A program made the position numbers and the translations under genes. Below the pieces are notes generated by a model, which was given only the letters and a program-made list of their open reading frames with translations, ran no database searches and was not told the DNA's origin. A DNA stretch of 64,000 nucleotides. Origin: Kineobactrum salinum. GTDB taxonomy: Bacteria > Pseudomonadota > Gammaproteobacteria > Pseudomonadales > Halieaceae. The stretch lies in NCBI RefSeq assembly GCF_010669285.1, contig NZ_CP048711.1, forward strand, positions 496,001-560,000, written 5' to 3'. Below, in pieces: positions 23,922 through 34,713 of the stretch (positions are counted from its first letter, which is position 1; each line of letters starts with the position of its first letter).

Positions 23922-25217
23922 GTGACCAAGACCTGGAGCTGGCGGCAGCTGCAAGCCGCCGATGCCCAAAGCATCTGGCATCCCTACGCCTCCGCCACCC
24001 GCGCCCCGGAAGTGTATCCGGTGGCCAGTGCCGCCGGCGTCCGCCTGACCCTGGCCGACGGCCGCGAGCTGATCGACGGCATGGCTTCCTGGTGGTGCGC
24101 CATCCACGGCTACAACCACCCGGTGCTGAACCGCGCCGTACAGCAGCAGCTGGAGGCCATGTCCCATGTGATGTTCGGCGGTCTCACCCATGCGCCCGCG
24201 GTCAAGCTGGCCCGCATCCTCACCGACATCACGCCCGCCAGCCTGGACCGGGTGTTCTTCAGCGACTCCGGCTCGGTAGCGGTGGAAGTAGCGCTGAAGA
24301 TGGCCATCCAGTACTGGTATTCCGTGGGCCAGCCGCGCAAGCAGAAGCTGATCGCGCTGCGCAACGGCTACCACGGCGACACCTTCGGCGCGATGTCCCT
24401 GTGTGACCCGGACACCGGCATGCACCATCTGTTCGGCGATGTCCTGCCCCGCCACTTCTTCGCTCCAGCCCCGGACGTGCCCTTTGGCGAGCGCTGCGAC
24501 GAACGCTCGCTGAGCGCGATGGAAGAGCTGTTGGCCGCTCACCACCAGGACCTGGCCGCGGTGATTGTGGAACCGGTGGTACAGGGCGCTGGCGGCATGC
24601 GCTTCTACTCGCCGGACTACCTGGTACAGCTGCGCGCCCTGTGCGATGCCTTTGACGTACTGCTGATCTTCGACGAGATCGCCACCGGCTTCGGCCGCAC
24701 CGGCAAACTGTTTGCGCTGGAACACGCGGGCGTTGACCCGGACATCCTCTGCGTCGGCAAGGCCCTGACCGGCGGCTACATGACGCTGGCGGCGACCCTT
24801 TGCAACCGCCGCATCAGCCAGGGCATCAGCGAGGGCGAAGCCGGCGCCTTCATGCACGGCCCCACCTTCATGGCCAACCCGCTGGCCTGCGCCACCGCAA
24901 TCGCAAGTATTGAACTGCTGCTGTCACAGCCCTGGCAGCGCTGCGTGCAGCGCATCGGCGAGGGCCTTGAACGGGGGCTGGCGCCGGCGCGAGAGCTTCC
25001 CGGTGTGGCGGATGTGCGCACCCTGGGCGCGATCGGCGTAATCGAACTGAAACAGCCGGTGGACATGCAACAGGTACAGCCGATGTTCGTCGAACGCGGG
25101 GTATGGGTGCGCCCCTTTGGCAAGCTGGTCTACTGCATGCCGCCCTTCATCACCAACGACCAGGACCTGGCCGCGCTGACCGGGGCCATGGTGGAGACGG
25201 TGGCCGCGGTGGAGTGA
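23922..25217 (+). CDS. bioA: Adenosylmethionine-8-amino-7-oxononanoate aminotransferase
   Basis: PLP enzyme of biotin synthesis that makes 7,8-diaminopelargonate using S-adenosylmethionine as amino donor; 431 residues. Typical blocks are [71 protein letters not shown] and the PLP-lysine segment [16 protein letters not shown] (Lys near residue 280). The start is the GTG at 23922, with GGAG about 10 nt upstream inside tesA. No other bio genes are in the window. Confidence 0.95.
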   Translation: MTKTWSWRQLQAADAQSIWHPYASATRAPEVYPVASAAGVRLTLADGRELIDGMASWWCAIHGYNHPVLNRAVQQQLEAMSHVMFGGLTHAPAVKLARILTDITPASLDRVFFSDSGSVAVEVALKMAIQYWYSVGQPRKQKLIALRNGYHGDTFGAMSLCDPDTGMHHLFGDVLPRHFFAPAPDVPFGERCDERSLSAMEELLAAHHQDLAAVIVEPVVQGAGGMRFYSPDYLVQLRALCDAFDVLLIFDEIATGFGRTGKLFALEHAGVDPDILCVGKALTGGYMTLAATLCNRRISQGISEGEAGAFMHGPTFMANPLACATAIASIELLLSQPWQRCVQRIGEGLERGLAPARELPGVADVRTLGAIGVIELKQPVDMQQVQPMFVERGVWVRPFGKLVYCMPPFITNDQDLAALTGAMVETVAAVE

Positions 25218-25238
25218 GCAGCCGCGGCCCAAATCGCG

Positions 25239-25244
25239 TATAAT
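25239..25244 (+). promoter_or_regulatory. Putative -10 element of ygiQ
   Basis: A perfect TATAAT lies 31 nt before the ygiQ ATG, in the 58-nt gap after bioA. The best -35 match upstream is poor (TGAGCA at 25215-25220). No clear Shine-Dalgarno precedes the ATG. Confidence 0.4.
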
Positions 25245-25275
25245 CGCCGGTTCATTTGCCGACCCCTGCCCCGCC

Positions 25276-27408
<2,133 letters not shown>

Positions 27409-27424
27409 AGGCGCCAGATGAAAG

Positions 27425-27452
27425 CGCCCAAATGAGCAAGCCGATTTGGGCG
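27425..27452. terminator. Hairpin between convergent ygiQ and hsdM
   Basis: Perfect 9-bp stem (CGCCCAAAT 27425-27433 / ATTTGGGCG 27444-27452) with a 10-nt loop, in the 48-nt gap between two convergent genes. There is no T run on either side, so it is terminator-like rather than a textbook Rho-independent site. Confidence 0.5.
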
Positions 27453-27456
27453 GGCG

Positions 27457-28950
27457 CTAGCCCTTCTGTGCCAAACCGGCCAGAACCTCCCGAAAGCTGT
27501 TAAGACCCGCCTCTAGATTCTCGATAATTTCCTCTGCCAGTTCATCCGGCTCGGGCAGGTTATCGAGATCGGTGAGGCTCTTGTCCTTGAGCCAAAACAG
27601 ATCGAGGCTGGTCTTGTCACGGGCGACCAGTTCTTTGTAGCTGAATTTGCGCCAGCGACCTTCCGGGTTTTTCTCCGGGTGCCAGGTGGCCTTGCGCTTC
27701 TGGCGGTTTTCCGGGTTGTAGCAGTCCACAAACTCCGCCAAATCCTCAAAGCGCAACGGCTTTTTCTTGAGGGTGTGATGGACGTTGGTGCGGTAATCGT
27801 AATACCAAACCGCTTTTGTCCAGGCCTTGGGGCTGGCCGGCTGGTTATCAAAAAACAGCACATTGGCCTTCACGCCGTGGGCGTAAAAAATCCCGGTAGG
27901 TAGGCGCAAAATGGTGTGCAGGTCGGTATTTTCCAACAACTTGCGGCGAATGGTCTCCCCTGCTCCGCCCTCGAATAGCACATTGTCCGGCACAACCACC
28001 GCCGCCTTGCCGGTGGTTTTCAGCATCGTGCGAATATGTTGGACGAAATTGAGCTGCTTGTTGGAGGTGGTAGCCCAGAAGTCCTGCCGATTGTAAGTCA
28101 GGTCGTCAGTCTCCTGTTCGCCTTCCGCGTTGGTAAAGCTCATGGAGCTCTTCTTGCCAAAAGGCGGGTTGGCCAGTACATAGTCGAAGCTCTGCGGGCT
28201 CTGCGCTACCAAGGCATCATTGGGAGACACCAGGCTATCGCCGTCGATTTCACCGATATTGTGCAAGAACATATTCATCAAGCACATGCGCCGGGTATTG
28301 GCCACAATCTCATTGCCGTAAAAGGTCTCATGCTTGAGAAATGCCTTCTGCGCCTTGTCGAGCTTGTAATTCTGCGTATCGGTGATGAAATCGTAGGCGG
28401 CGAGGAAGAATCCGCCGGTGCCGCAGGCTGGGTCGGCAATGGTCTTCTTCGGCTCCGGGCGCACGCATTCCACCATGGCGCGGATCAGCGCCCGGGGAGT
28501 AAAATACTGACCGGCACCGGACTTGGTATCCTCGGCATTCTTCTCCAGCAGGCCCTCATAGATATCACCTTTCACATCCGCACCCATGGTCGCCCACTGG
28601 GTGCTGTCCACCATGGCAATCAGCCGGTAGAGCTTGGCCGGGTCCTGTATCTTGTTCTGAGATTTGGTGAAAATTTGGCCCAGCATGCCTTTCTTAGTGC
28701 CCAGTGCTCGCAGCAACTCCACATACAGAACTTCCAGCTCAGCCCCTTTTTTGGCTTTCAGGGTTTGCCAGGAATATTTTTTGGGAATACCCACGTTGCG
28801 GTTATAGGGCGGTCTGGAATACTCGTCCGCCATTTTCAGGAAAATCAAATAGGTCAATTGCTCAAGGTAGTCACCGTAGCCAACTCCATCGTCACGCAGG
28901 GTGGTACAAAAACTCCAGACTTTGGAAATAATGGGTGCTGTCGGACTCAT
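27457..28950 (-). CDS. hsdM: Type I restriction-modification DNA methyltransferase subunit HsdM
   Basis: N6-adenine methyltransferase subunit of a type I restriction system, 497 residues. The N-terminal HsdM helical domain (VGYGDYLEQLTYLIFLKMAD) is followed by the SAM motif IADPACGTGGFFLAAYDF (near residue 174) and catalytic motif IV VLANPPFGKKSS (near residue 261). The start overlaps the stop of the upstream ATP-binding gene (ATGA), so the two are translationally coupled. Unusually, it is the last gene of the locus, 5.8 kb from hsdS. GC content looks lower than the flanking core genes but higher than trlF/hsdS. Confidence 0.95.
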   Translation of the reverse strand: MSPTAPIISKVWSFCTTLRDDGVGYGDYLEQLTYLIFLKMADEYSRPPYNRNVGIPKKYSWQTLKAKKGAELEVLYVELLRALGTKKGMLGQIFTKSQNKIQDPAKLYRLIAMVDSTQWATMGADVKGDIYEGLLEKNAEDTKSGAGQYFTPRALIRAMVECVRPEPKKTIADPACGTGGFFLAAYDFITDTQNYKLDKAQKAFLKHETFYGNEIVANTRRMCLMNMFLHNIGEIDGDSLVSPNDALVAQSPQSFDYVLANPPFGKKSSMSFTNAEGEQETDDLTYNRQDFWATTSNKQLNFVQHIRTMLKTTGKAAVVVPDNVLFEGGAGETIRRKLLENTDLHTILRLPTGIFYAHGVKANVLFFDNQPASPKAWTKAVWYYDYRTNVHHTLKKKPLRFEDLAEFVDCYNPENRQKRKATWHPEKNPEGRWRKFSYKELVARDKTSLDLFWLKDKSLTDLDNLPEPDELAEEIIENLEAGLNSFREVLAGLAQKG

Positions 28951-30493
28951 TCGTTCTCACTTGTTTTGTATTGGGCCAGGGTATGCCTGCCTTTTTCGGT
29001 TAATCGGTATTTTTGGGTTGGGCTGCGTGGGGAATCGGGCTGGGTCATTTCTACCAAGCCGTTATCCAAAGCAGGCTGTAAATAATTCTGGATTAAAGTT
29101 GGCCGATGATTTAACCCAAGCTCTCCCAACAGCGCTCTGGTGCCTAAAGGTCCGGCTTTCAAAGCACCCAGCAAACGGGTTACTTGCTTGCTTACTTGTT
29201 CGGCTACTTGTTCGGTTACTTGTTCGGTTACTTGGTCCATTTGCGCGAAACCAGCGTGAACCGGCAGGCGGATCAGGAACCAGGAGCGGCCTTCATCGGT
29301 GTCAAATACCGGCGCGGATGAGCCATTGGCTGCCATTACCCTCAGAATTTTGGGAATACCCGTGGAGCGCCCTTCTGTTAAATCCAGCTCTTTGAGAAAC
29401 TCGCCGATCCGTCGATTGCGGTAGCGACGACTGACCGCTTTACCTGCCTGCAAGTCTTCCAGGCGGATAGAACGGTCAGGGCCGGGAAAACTCAACACCA
29501 CCAATTCCTCAGCAGTAATCCGAATTTCCACCGGCTCACGAATTTCATAGGAGCGGTGATACACCGCATTCACCACCGCTTCTTCTATGGCTGCCAGTGG
29601 GAAGTTCCAGAAGCGCTCGGCCTGCGGCCTGTCCGGGTGTTTAAGCACCGTCTCTTTCAGGTAGTTGCGCGCGATATAATCCACCGCATCCCGTGTGATG
29701 CGCCCCAGAGGACCGCGAAATTCCTTTTCTTCAAAGCGATCACCACCCGGCCCTTCGGGAAAATACACCACATCAATCTGAGTGGCCGGGAAAAACTGTG
29801 CCGGGTGCTCATTGAAAAACAGCAAGCCGACGTTCTTCGGAAACGGCATTTCCGCAGGACCAGCGACAACATTCATACGACGACCCAGCGGCTCCACATC
29901 CAACGAGCCAGCTTCCGCTGCCAGTTCGCTGCCGATTTCCTGCAAAAATTCACGCATCAGGTATGGCGACAAATCGCTCAGGCTGGCCGACTGCCGGTAA
30001 CGGTCATCAAACGGCACCGTAGCCGCCAAAGATAACAGCTCTCGCTCATCCTCACCCTGGCCCGTACCGTGCTGGTGTGTTTGCGAATATAAAATGCCCA
30101 GTCGGATTTCTTAGCGCTCAAACTCACTCGCGCTTTATACGGCCGGGTTTCGCCGCCTGGTACCCACAACACCAGAGTCAGCTTGCCTTGTACTTCATAG
30201 GTGGCTGTTAGCGCATGATAAGGCGGCTGAATAGCCGAGTTCCCCAAATTCAGCAAATCTTTCTGAATGTTATCGATCTGCTCCGGCAACAAACCAATGG
30301 GCGGCAACGCTGGTTGGCCGTCTTTCTCCTTTAGACCGATCACCACATAACCGCCACCCAGATTATGGAAGTCATTCGCAAAAGCACAGATACTGTGCAG
30401 GATGGATTCTGGATTCCAGCCAGACTTGTATTCAATGCGCTCGCTTTCGATTGTACGCTGGTGCAGCAGATCGTGGAGGTTGATGGGAAACAT
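28947..30493 (-). CDS. AlbA/Schlafen-type ATP-binding protein with HATPase-like domain (frameshifted as assembled)
   Basis: About 515 residues when repaired. The N-terminus has the AlbA_2 (Schlafen-like, nucleic-acid-binding) pattern: ESERIEYKSGWNPESILHS, AFANDFHNLGGGYVVIGLKE. The middle resembles the HATPase_c_4 family (AIEEAVVNAVYHRSYEIREP, VLSFPGPDRSI, YRNRRIGEFL). The C-terminus is a VTEQ-type repeat followed by a winged-helix-like segment (LGALKAGPLGTRALLGELGL). The frame breaks at CCC 30055-30057; one more base restores RARGEDERELLSLAATVP and a length divisible by three. Such proteins are often annotated as putative transcriptional regulators or helicase-like, and they recur in defence islands; the function here is unknown. 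Its start overlaps the GIY-YIG stop (TAATG) and its stop overlaps hsdM. Confidence 0.82.
29178..29237 (-). repeat. Five 12-nt in-frame tandem repeats
   Basis: Five consecutive 12-nt units of the form GGTTACTTGTTC, with one to three differences each, encode a (V-T/A/S-E/K-Q) tetrapeptide repeat near the C-terminal third of the ATP-binding protein. Tetrapeptide VTEQ repeats are common in this protein family, so the repeat is real coding sequence. Confidence 0.85.
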
Positions 30494-31404
30494 TAACTGT
30501 CTCCGCCTATACCATCCTGTGCCAACTTATCAGCCTCCCACTCTTTGTAGGTTTTGCCGTTGGCGAACTTCCATTCGATGGTGCCGTTAGCCGGGCGGCC
30601 GTTGACAACGGCGGCTGCGGCGCTGGGGCTTTTGAAGGCGGTGTGCTCAGTGAATAGGCAGAGGCCGTTCTGCTCGGCCAGTACCCCGGTTTTGCGCAGT
30701 TCGCTCAACAGGAGCGCGTAGCCGGTCTCTTCTGTACCCTTGCCGCGCCAGGTCAGGCTAGCCTTAGAACCGGTCTGTACCACAAATTCGCCGGCCTCCA
30801 GCCTCGCAGTGGCGTGAATGCCGTGTTTCGGGGTGTGCAGTTCAAATATCACCGCGTCCTTGTCGGCCTCTGCTTTGGCAGTGGCAGCCTGCCCGCTTTG
30901 GGGCCGGGTGTGAGGCAAGAAGCTGTTGATACGCAAAGCGGGCAGCACCATCAAGATGTAGTCCAGAATATTGGCGCGGGCGGCTTCGCTCAGCGACGGG
31001 TGTGGCGGTGTATTGCCATTTTCCAGAGCCACCTTGCCAATGCGGCGAGCCTCTTCCACCAGCCGCGACTCCAGGTATTTGACGTGGGCCTTGTTGAGGT
31101 TGTTACCTGCGGTGGTAATCAGAATTGCTGTAGTCCACCAGTCTTTGGCGGTGTCGTGGCTCTTGATGCGGGCATTGATTTCCTCGCCCTCGCCGATGTA
31201 AGCCAGGAAGCCAGTGTCATCCTCGCCCAACAGCAGATATACGCCGGTATAGCCCGCCTCTGTGCGCTTGAGAGCAGTGCTCAGTTGCGTGTGCGGCGTC
31301 ATCAGTACATGGCCGGTCCAGTTGAATACCTCAGCGGTGAGCATGCCCTCAGGTTTACCGTCGATGAAGAACAGTTCTAGGGATTGGCCTTTTTTGAGCA
31401 TCAT
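30493..31404 (-). CDS. GIY-YIG nuclease-family protein with DUF4357-like C-terminus
   Basis: 303 residues. The GIY-YIG core is visible: GYTGVYLLLGEDD, then LAYIGEGEEINARIKSHD, and a downstream Glu in HVKYLESRLVEEARRIG, the expected metal-binding position. The C-terminal part (GIHATARLEAGEFVVQTGSK, then NGTIEWKFANGKTYKEWEAD) resembles DUF4357. These two-domain proteins are often found beside restriction systems; the cellular role is not established. The start is the ATG pair near 31404. It is the first gene of the coupled trio GIY-YIG, ATP-binding protein, hsdM, and probably has its own promoter in the 227-nt AT-rich gap after trlF. Confidence 0.85.
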   Translation of the reverse strand: MMLKKGQSLELFFIDGKPEGMLTAEVFNWTGHVLMTPHTQLSTALKRTEAGYTGVYLLLGEDDTGFLAYIGEGEEINARIKSHDTAKDWWTTAILITTAGNNLNKAHVKYLESRLVEEARRIGKVALENGNTPPHPSLSEAARANILDYILMVLPALRINSFLPHTRPQSGQAATAKAEADKDAVIFELHTPKHGIHATARLEAGEFVVQTGSKASLTWRGKGTEETGYALLLSELRKTGVLAEQNGLCLFTEHTAFKSPSAAAAVVNGRPANGTIEWKFANGKTYKEWEADKLAQDGIGGDS

Positions 31405-31541
31405 GCAACCAAAATCCTAAATGACTTTTTGAAGCTTAAGTAAGGACAATCTCTCATACCGTTCTTAGTTCTTGAACCTCTATTAATTCAAACGCAGCAA
31501 CCTACACCACAAGTGATTTGGGCTGGCGCCCGGGCAGTGTT

Positions 31542-31570
31542 AAAGCCTCAGTGAGCGTCATTGAGGCTTT
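31542..31570. terminator. Hairpin downstream of trlF-like gene (distal)
   Basis: Perfect 9-bp inverted repeat AAAGCCTCA (31542-31550) / TGAGGCTTT (31562-31570) with an 11-nt loop. On the plus strand it ends in four T residues. It is the second of two adjacent hairpins between trlF and the GIY-YIG gene and probably limits read-through between the two halves of the locus. Confidence 0.5.
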
Positions 31571-31581
31571 TCGCCATCTTT

Positions 31582-31602
31582 GGCGGGGAAGTTTTCCCCG
31601 CC
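31582..31602. terminator. Hairpin downstream of trlF-like gene (proximal)
   Basis: Perfect 9-bp GC-rich stem GGCGGGGAA (31582-31590) / TTCCCCGCC (31594-31602) with a 3-nt loop, 30 nt after the trlF stop on the minus strand. It lacks a clear U tract but is strong enough to act in transcript end formation or stabilisation. Confidence 0.5.
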
Positions 31603-31631
31603 ACCTCCACACTATCCGTACTCCATAGTTA

Positions 31632-34600
31632 TCATAGGCGATATTTCTGCTGTCTATTTTTGAATGCTGGCGCGGTTCCCTCAAGAATTTCAACGACCCT
31701 GGCGTTGATTCGAGGGTTCTCTATCGCACCAGATTCGTACTGAAATTTCTTATGCATTTTGTCACAAGATGCGTAAATAATCTGTTCTGCGTCACAGACA
31801 ACTGCCAGATTCGGGTTATGGGTGACCATGATGACTTGTCGTCTCGCCTTTGCTTTTTTAAGACATTTAACCAGAATCCTGAAGATTGTTTGGTTATCAA
31901 GGTTCTCTTCTGGCTGATCAATGATGATCGGGATATCATCTTTATCAACCAAAAGATAAAATACCAGCAAAAGCAGACCTCGCTCTCCGGGCGAAAGAAG
32001 CCCAATATCTTGCCCATCGTAAGTCAATGAATATTTTGGAGAAAGGTATTCAAAGCCGTAAATATAATCCAAAACGTCTTGGGAACTTGCACCCTTACGA
32101 AGCTGATCTTCAAATCGCGTGAAACGATTATCTTGATCATCTCTCCGATCGAAGTGGAGCATGTCATCAATCATTTCCGCAAAAGCCACGGCGTCGTCAG
32201 TAGAGGAAAAATCGACTCCCTTAACAATCTCCCTCACTAGCTTGTAACTTTCCTCAACTCCAGAAAATGAACCGCGCACCTGACGATTAAGCCAACCAAG
32301 GAATTGGTCTTGAAAACCCGCCTGCTCAATCTGAACATGAAAATGGAGGGGGAGACTCATGCCTTGCTGCTCTTCCGATGCAACGAAAGCCTGTACAGGC
32401 TCATATAGCCACTGGTATTCATTTACCATTGTTTGGATATGACCATGAATCTCCCCGGACAAGCCTCGTCGCTTTACCCTAAGCTCATCTAGCAAAGCGG
32501 GAATTTCTGCCAAAGATTCAATTTGCTTTTCAAGCCAAATAATACTTCCCGGCCTATCTAGCGTGCCAATGATTTCAGATTTCATTGATTCCCATTGTGA
32601 CAATGCTTCTCTGTATAAAACAAACTGACGCTGTCTCTCCCCAAGCTGACTTTTCGCTTCAGAAATGGCCTCACCCAATTTCTCGCGTCGATCGCTGAGA
32701 CTACCTAGCTCTCTGCTTTCTAGCAGACCATCAATACGGTCGATATCTTCTTGCAATGCCATCGCGACCAATTCAAGTGGCTGAATATCCAACCTCAGCT
32801 CAACTAATGCTTGAACTGGAATACCTACCTCCAACTCAGAAAGTTGAAGCTTCAAGTCATCAAGAAACACATCATACTGCTTTTTGTAATTTTCCAGAGA
32901 CTGGCTTATCCTTTTGACTAGCGCCTTCTTCTTTGTTGTAGTTAGTTTTTGCTCTTGATAAACGGCTTTTTCGTGGTCCACTGACATCAGATCTTGCTCA
33001 AGCTTCTCGATCTCCTGCGCCGCAGACCTGTTAGCCGCCAGCGCCTCGTCCGATTCATTTGGATCTTCAACCACTTGAGGCGGACTTTGCTCCAAGGAAC
33101 TTAATTCATCACGCTTCGTTGTTAGCTGCGCCTCCAAACCAGCCTTGAATTCCGGCGACCCTCTTTTCTCTGCCTCTAAGACTTCACTATTGATCTCACT
33201 GATTACCTCGCGAAGATGACGTCTCGCCTCGTTAATTTCAACTACTTTAAATTGGAGCAATTCGTCCATTGACGACTTTCCGAGCTTGTCCGCTTCAGGC
33301 ACGTGCGAATAGATAATTTTTCTGAGCTCCGCGTCAAATGTAGCTGATCCGCCATCACCTAGCTGGTTACACAAGTCCTCAAGATAACTTTGCGGGAGAT
33401 ACTTGACGCGCTCTACGCTGCTAGGATCCGGATCTGTGTCGAGTCTCTGAAACGTTTCCTTGCCGTCCAACCAAGTCAGAGAGCCCATAAAATGTTGGGA
33501 AAATTTACTTTTTTTATTTCGAAATCGGGAATCATTAAGAAATGAAAAACCCTTATGATGTTTGGTATTGCCTGCAAGCGCAATAATGTCAGAAAGTGCA
33601 CTTTTCCCACTTCCCTTATTTCCAATTATTGCGACCAAATCCGAATTGAGAGGAATATTTGAATCAAACCACTGCTCAGCGAGAGAGGAGTCATTCAACT
33701 TTTCAATTCTTACAGAACCAATAAACTTGGTCTTGTTTCGCTGAACTATTTTTCGCTTTGGAGGATCACCCCCTATAAAGACACGATCATCATACTCGTG
33801 TATTGCCTGTATCAAACCCTTAAAGGTCGAATCAGCCTTGATCCAAGTAAAGCAATTTCCCACTCGATCCTTGTCAGTCGAACTACTCAGCCAATGAGCA
33901 TCAGAACAGTCGAATAGTTTGGCATTGACCTGAGACTCTTGTAACTTTCTACGAGCTTTCAGGTAGGCTTCTGGCGATTCGGCTGCAGTGAAAACCAAAT
34001 CGGCTTCGTTAATAAGGGTTTTTTTCTCTGCAATAGTATGGTCGTCCCACTTGAGATTTTCCCATTCAGTTTTTCCTACTGCGACCAAGAACTTTCCTGC
34101 TAAACTATGGTTCTGCAATGCTTTCTTGACGCCATCCAAGCTGACATTGAGATTATTGAATCCCTCAATAACTGCCGGACCATACTGATGTCGTATATTT
34201 TCTGAAACCGACTGAATTATTGCCTCACCAAGCGCTTCAAGGCTCTCTCGACAAATTATCGAATTCCACTTACCCTCACCTGACGCCCCTGGTACAAGGT
34301 TATAATTTGGACTTATCGCAGACAGGAATTGCTGCCTGATAAAGTCAGGGTCTACTTGATCAAATATCACATGCAGGTTAACTCGACTCCAACTGGATTC
34401 ACGATGCTTTCCTCTGCCGCCCTGGATTACGCCACCAAATTTATCTACGCGAAGCTCAATAACTGGCAGCAGTAAGTCAATATTTGCTAGGCGCCCATTT
34501 ATTTTTTCCCGCAATACTCGCGCGTAGCCATCGACAAATAGATAGTCATTGATTCCCAGAACTTTGAATTCTTTTGGCAAGGACTCGAGATCCGTTAAGA

Positions 34601-34712
34601 ATGCTGCCCACGCTGCTTCCTTTTCCCCTGGATAATTGTGAACCATGGATTCAGGTGTATGAACATGTAAATCCCACCTCTTCCATGTCGACCCATCGGT
34701 ATTCATAATCAT
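31632..34712 (-). CDS. TrlF-like PHP-domain SMC-type ATPase
   Basis: 1026-residue protein combining an N-terminal PHP phosphoesterase domain with an SMC/ABC-type ATPase. The PHP metal motifs are DLHVHTPES (residues 14-22) and DCSDAHWLSS (near 269). Walker A IIGNKGSGKSALSDI lies near 366. A long coiled-coil region covers about 480-760. The C-terminal half-site has the signature LLSPGERGLLLL (near 907), Walker B PIIIDQPEENLDNQ (near 930) and the H-loop VTHNPNLAV (near 961). This architecture matches what databases call TrlF-family AAA-like ATPases, often in defence islands; the family name is from memory. It begins 1 nt after the hsdS stop with AGGAGG before the start, so it is co-transcribed with hsdR and hsdS. 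Base composition is far more AT-rich than the chromosome (24 G+C in 60 at 32821-32880), a sign of transfer. By analogy with PrrC and RloC it may be a guard or nuclease effector; this is inference. Confidence 0.85.
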   Translation of the reverse strand: MIMNTDGSTWKRWDLHVHTPESMVHNYPGEKEAAWAAFLTDLESLPKEFKVLGINDYLFVDGYARVLREKINGRLANIDLLLPVIELRVDKFGGVIQGGRGKHRESSWSRVNLHVIFDQVDPDFIRQQFLSAISPNYNLVPGASGEGKWNSIICRESLEALGEAIIQSVSENIRHQYGPAVIEGFNNLNVSLDGVKKALQNHSLAGKFLVAVGKTEWENLKWDDHTIAEKKTLINEADLVFTAAESPEAYLKARRKLQESQVNAKLFDCSDAHWLSSSTDKDRVGNCFTWIKADSTFKGLIQAIHEYDDRVFIGGDPPKRKIVQRNKTKFIGSVRIEKLNDSSLAEQWFDSNIPLNSDLVAIIGNKGSGKSALSDIIALAGNTKHHKGFSFLNDSRFRNKKSKFSQHFMGSLTWLDGKETFQRLDTDPDPSSVERVKYLPQSYLEDLCNQLGDGGSATFDAELRKIIYSHVPEADKLGKSSMDELLQFKVVEINEARRHLREVISEINSEVLEAEKRGSPEFKAGLEAQLTTKRDELSSLEQSPPQVVEDPNESDEALAANRSAAQEIEKLEQDLMSVDHEKAVYQEQKLTTTKKKALVKRISQSLENYKKQYDVFLDDLKLQLSELEVGIPVQALVELRLDIQPLELVAMALQEDIDRIDGLLESRELGSLSDRREKLGEAISEAKSQLGERQRQFVLYREALSQWESMKSEIIGTLDRPGSIIWLEKQIESLAEIPALLDELRVKRRGLSGEIHGHIQTMVNEYQWLYEPVQAFVASEEQQGMSLPLHFHVQIEQAGFQDQFLGWLNRQVRGSFSGVEESYKLVREIVKGVDFSSTDDAVAFAEMIDDMLHFDRRDDQDNRFTRFEDQLRKGASSQDVLDYIYGFEYLSPKYSLTYDGQDIGLLSPGERGLLLLVFYLLVDKDDIPIIIDQPEENLDNQTIFRILVKCLKKAKARRQVIMVTHNPNLAVVCDAEQIIYASCDKMHKKFQYESGAIENPRINARVVEILEGTAPAFKNRQQKYRL

Positions 34713-34713
34713 T

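Noticed and set aside
29178-29237. CRISPR-like array
   Set aside because: The units are contiguous 12-mers in frame within a coding region, with no spacers.
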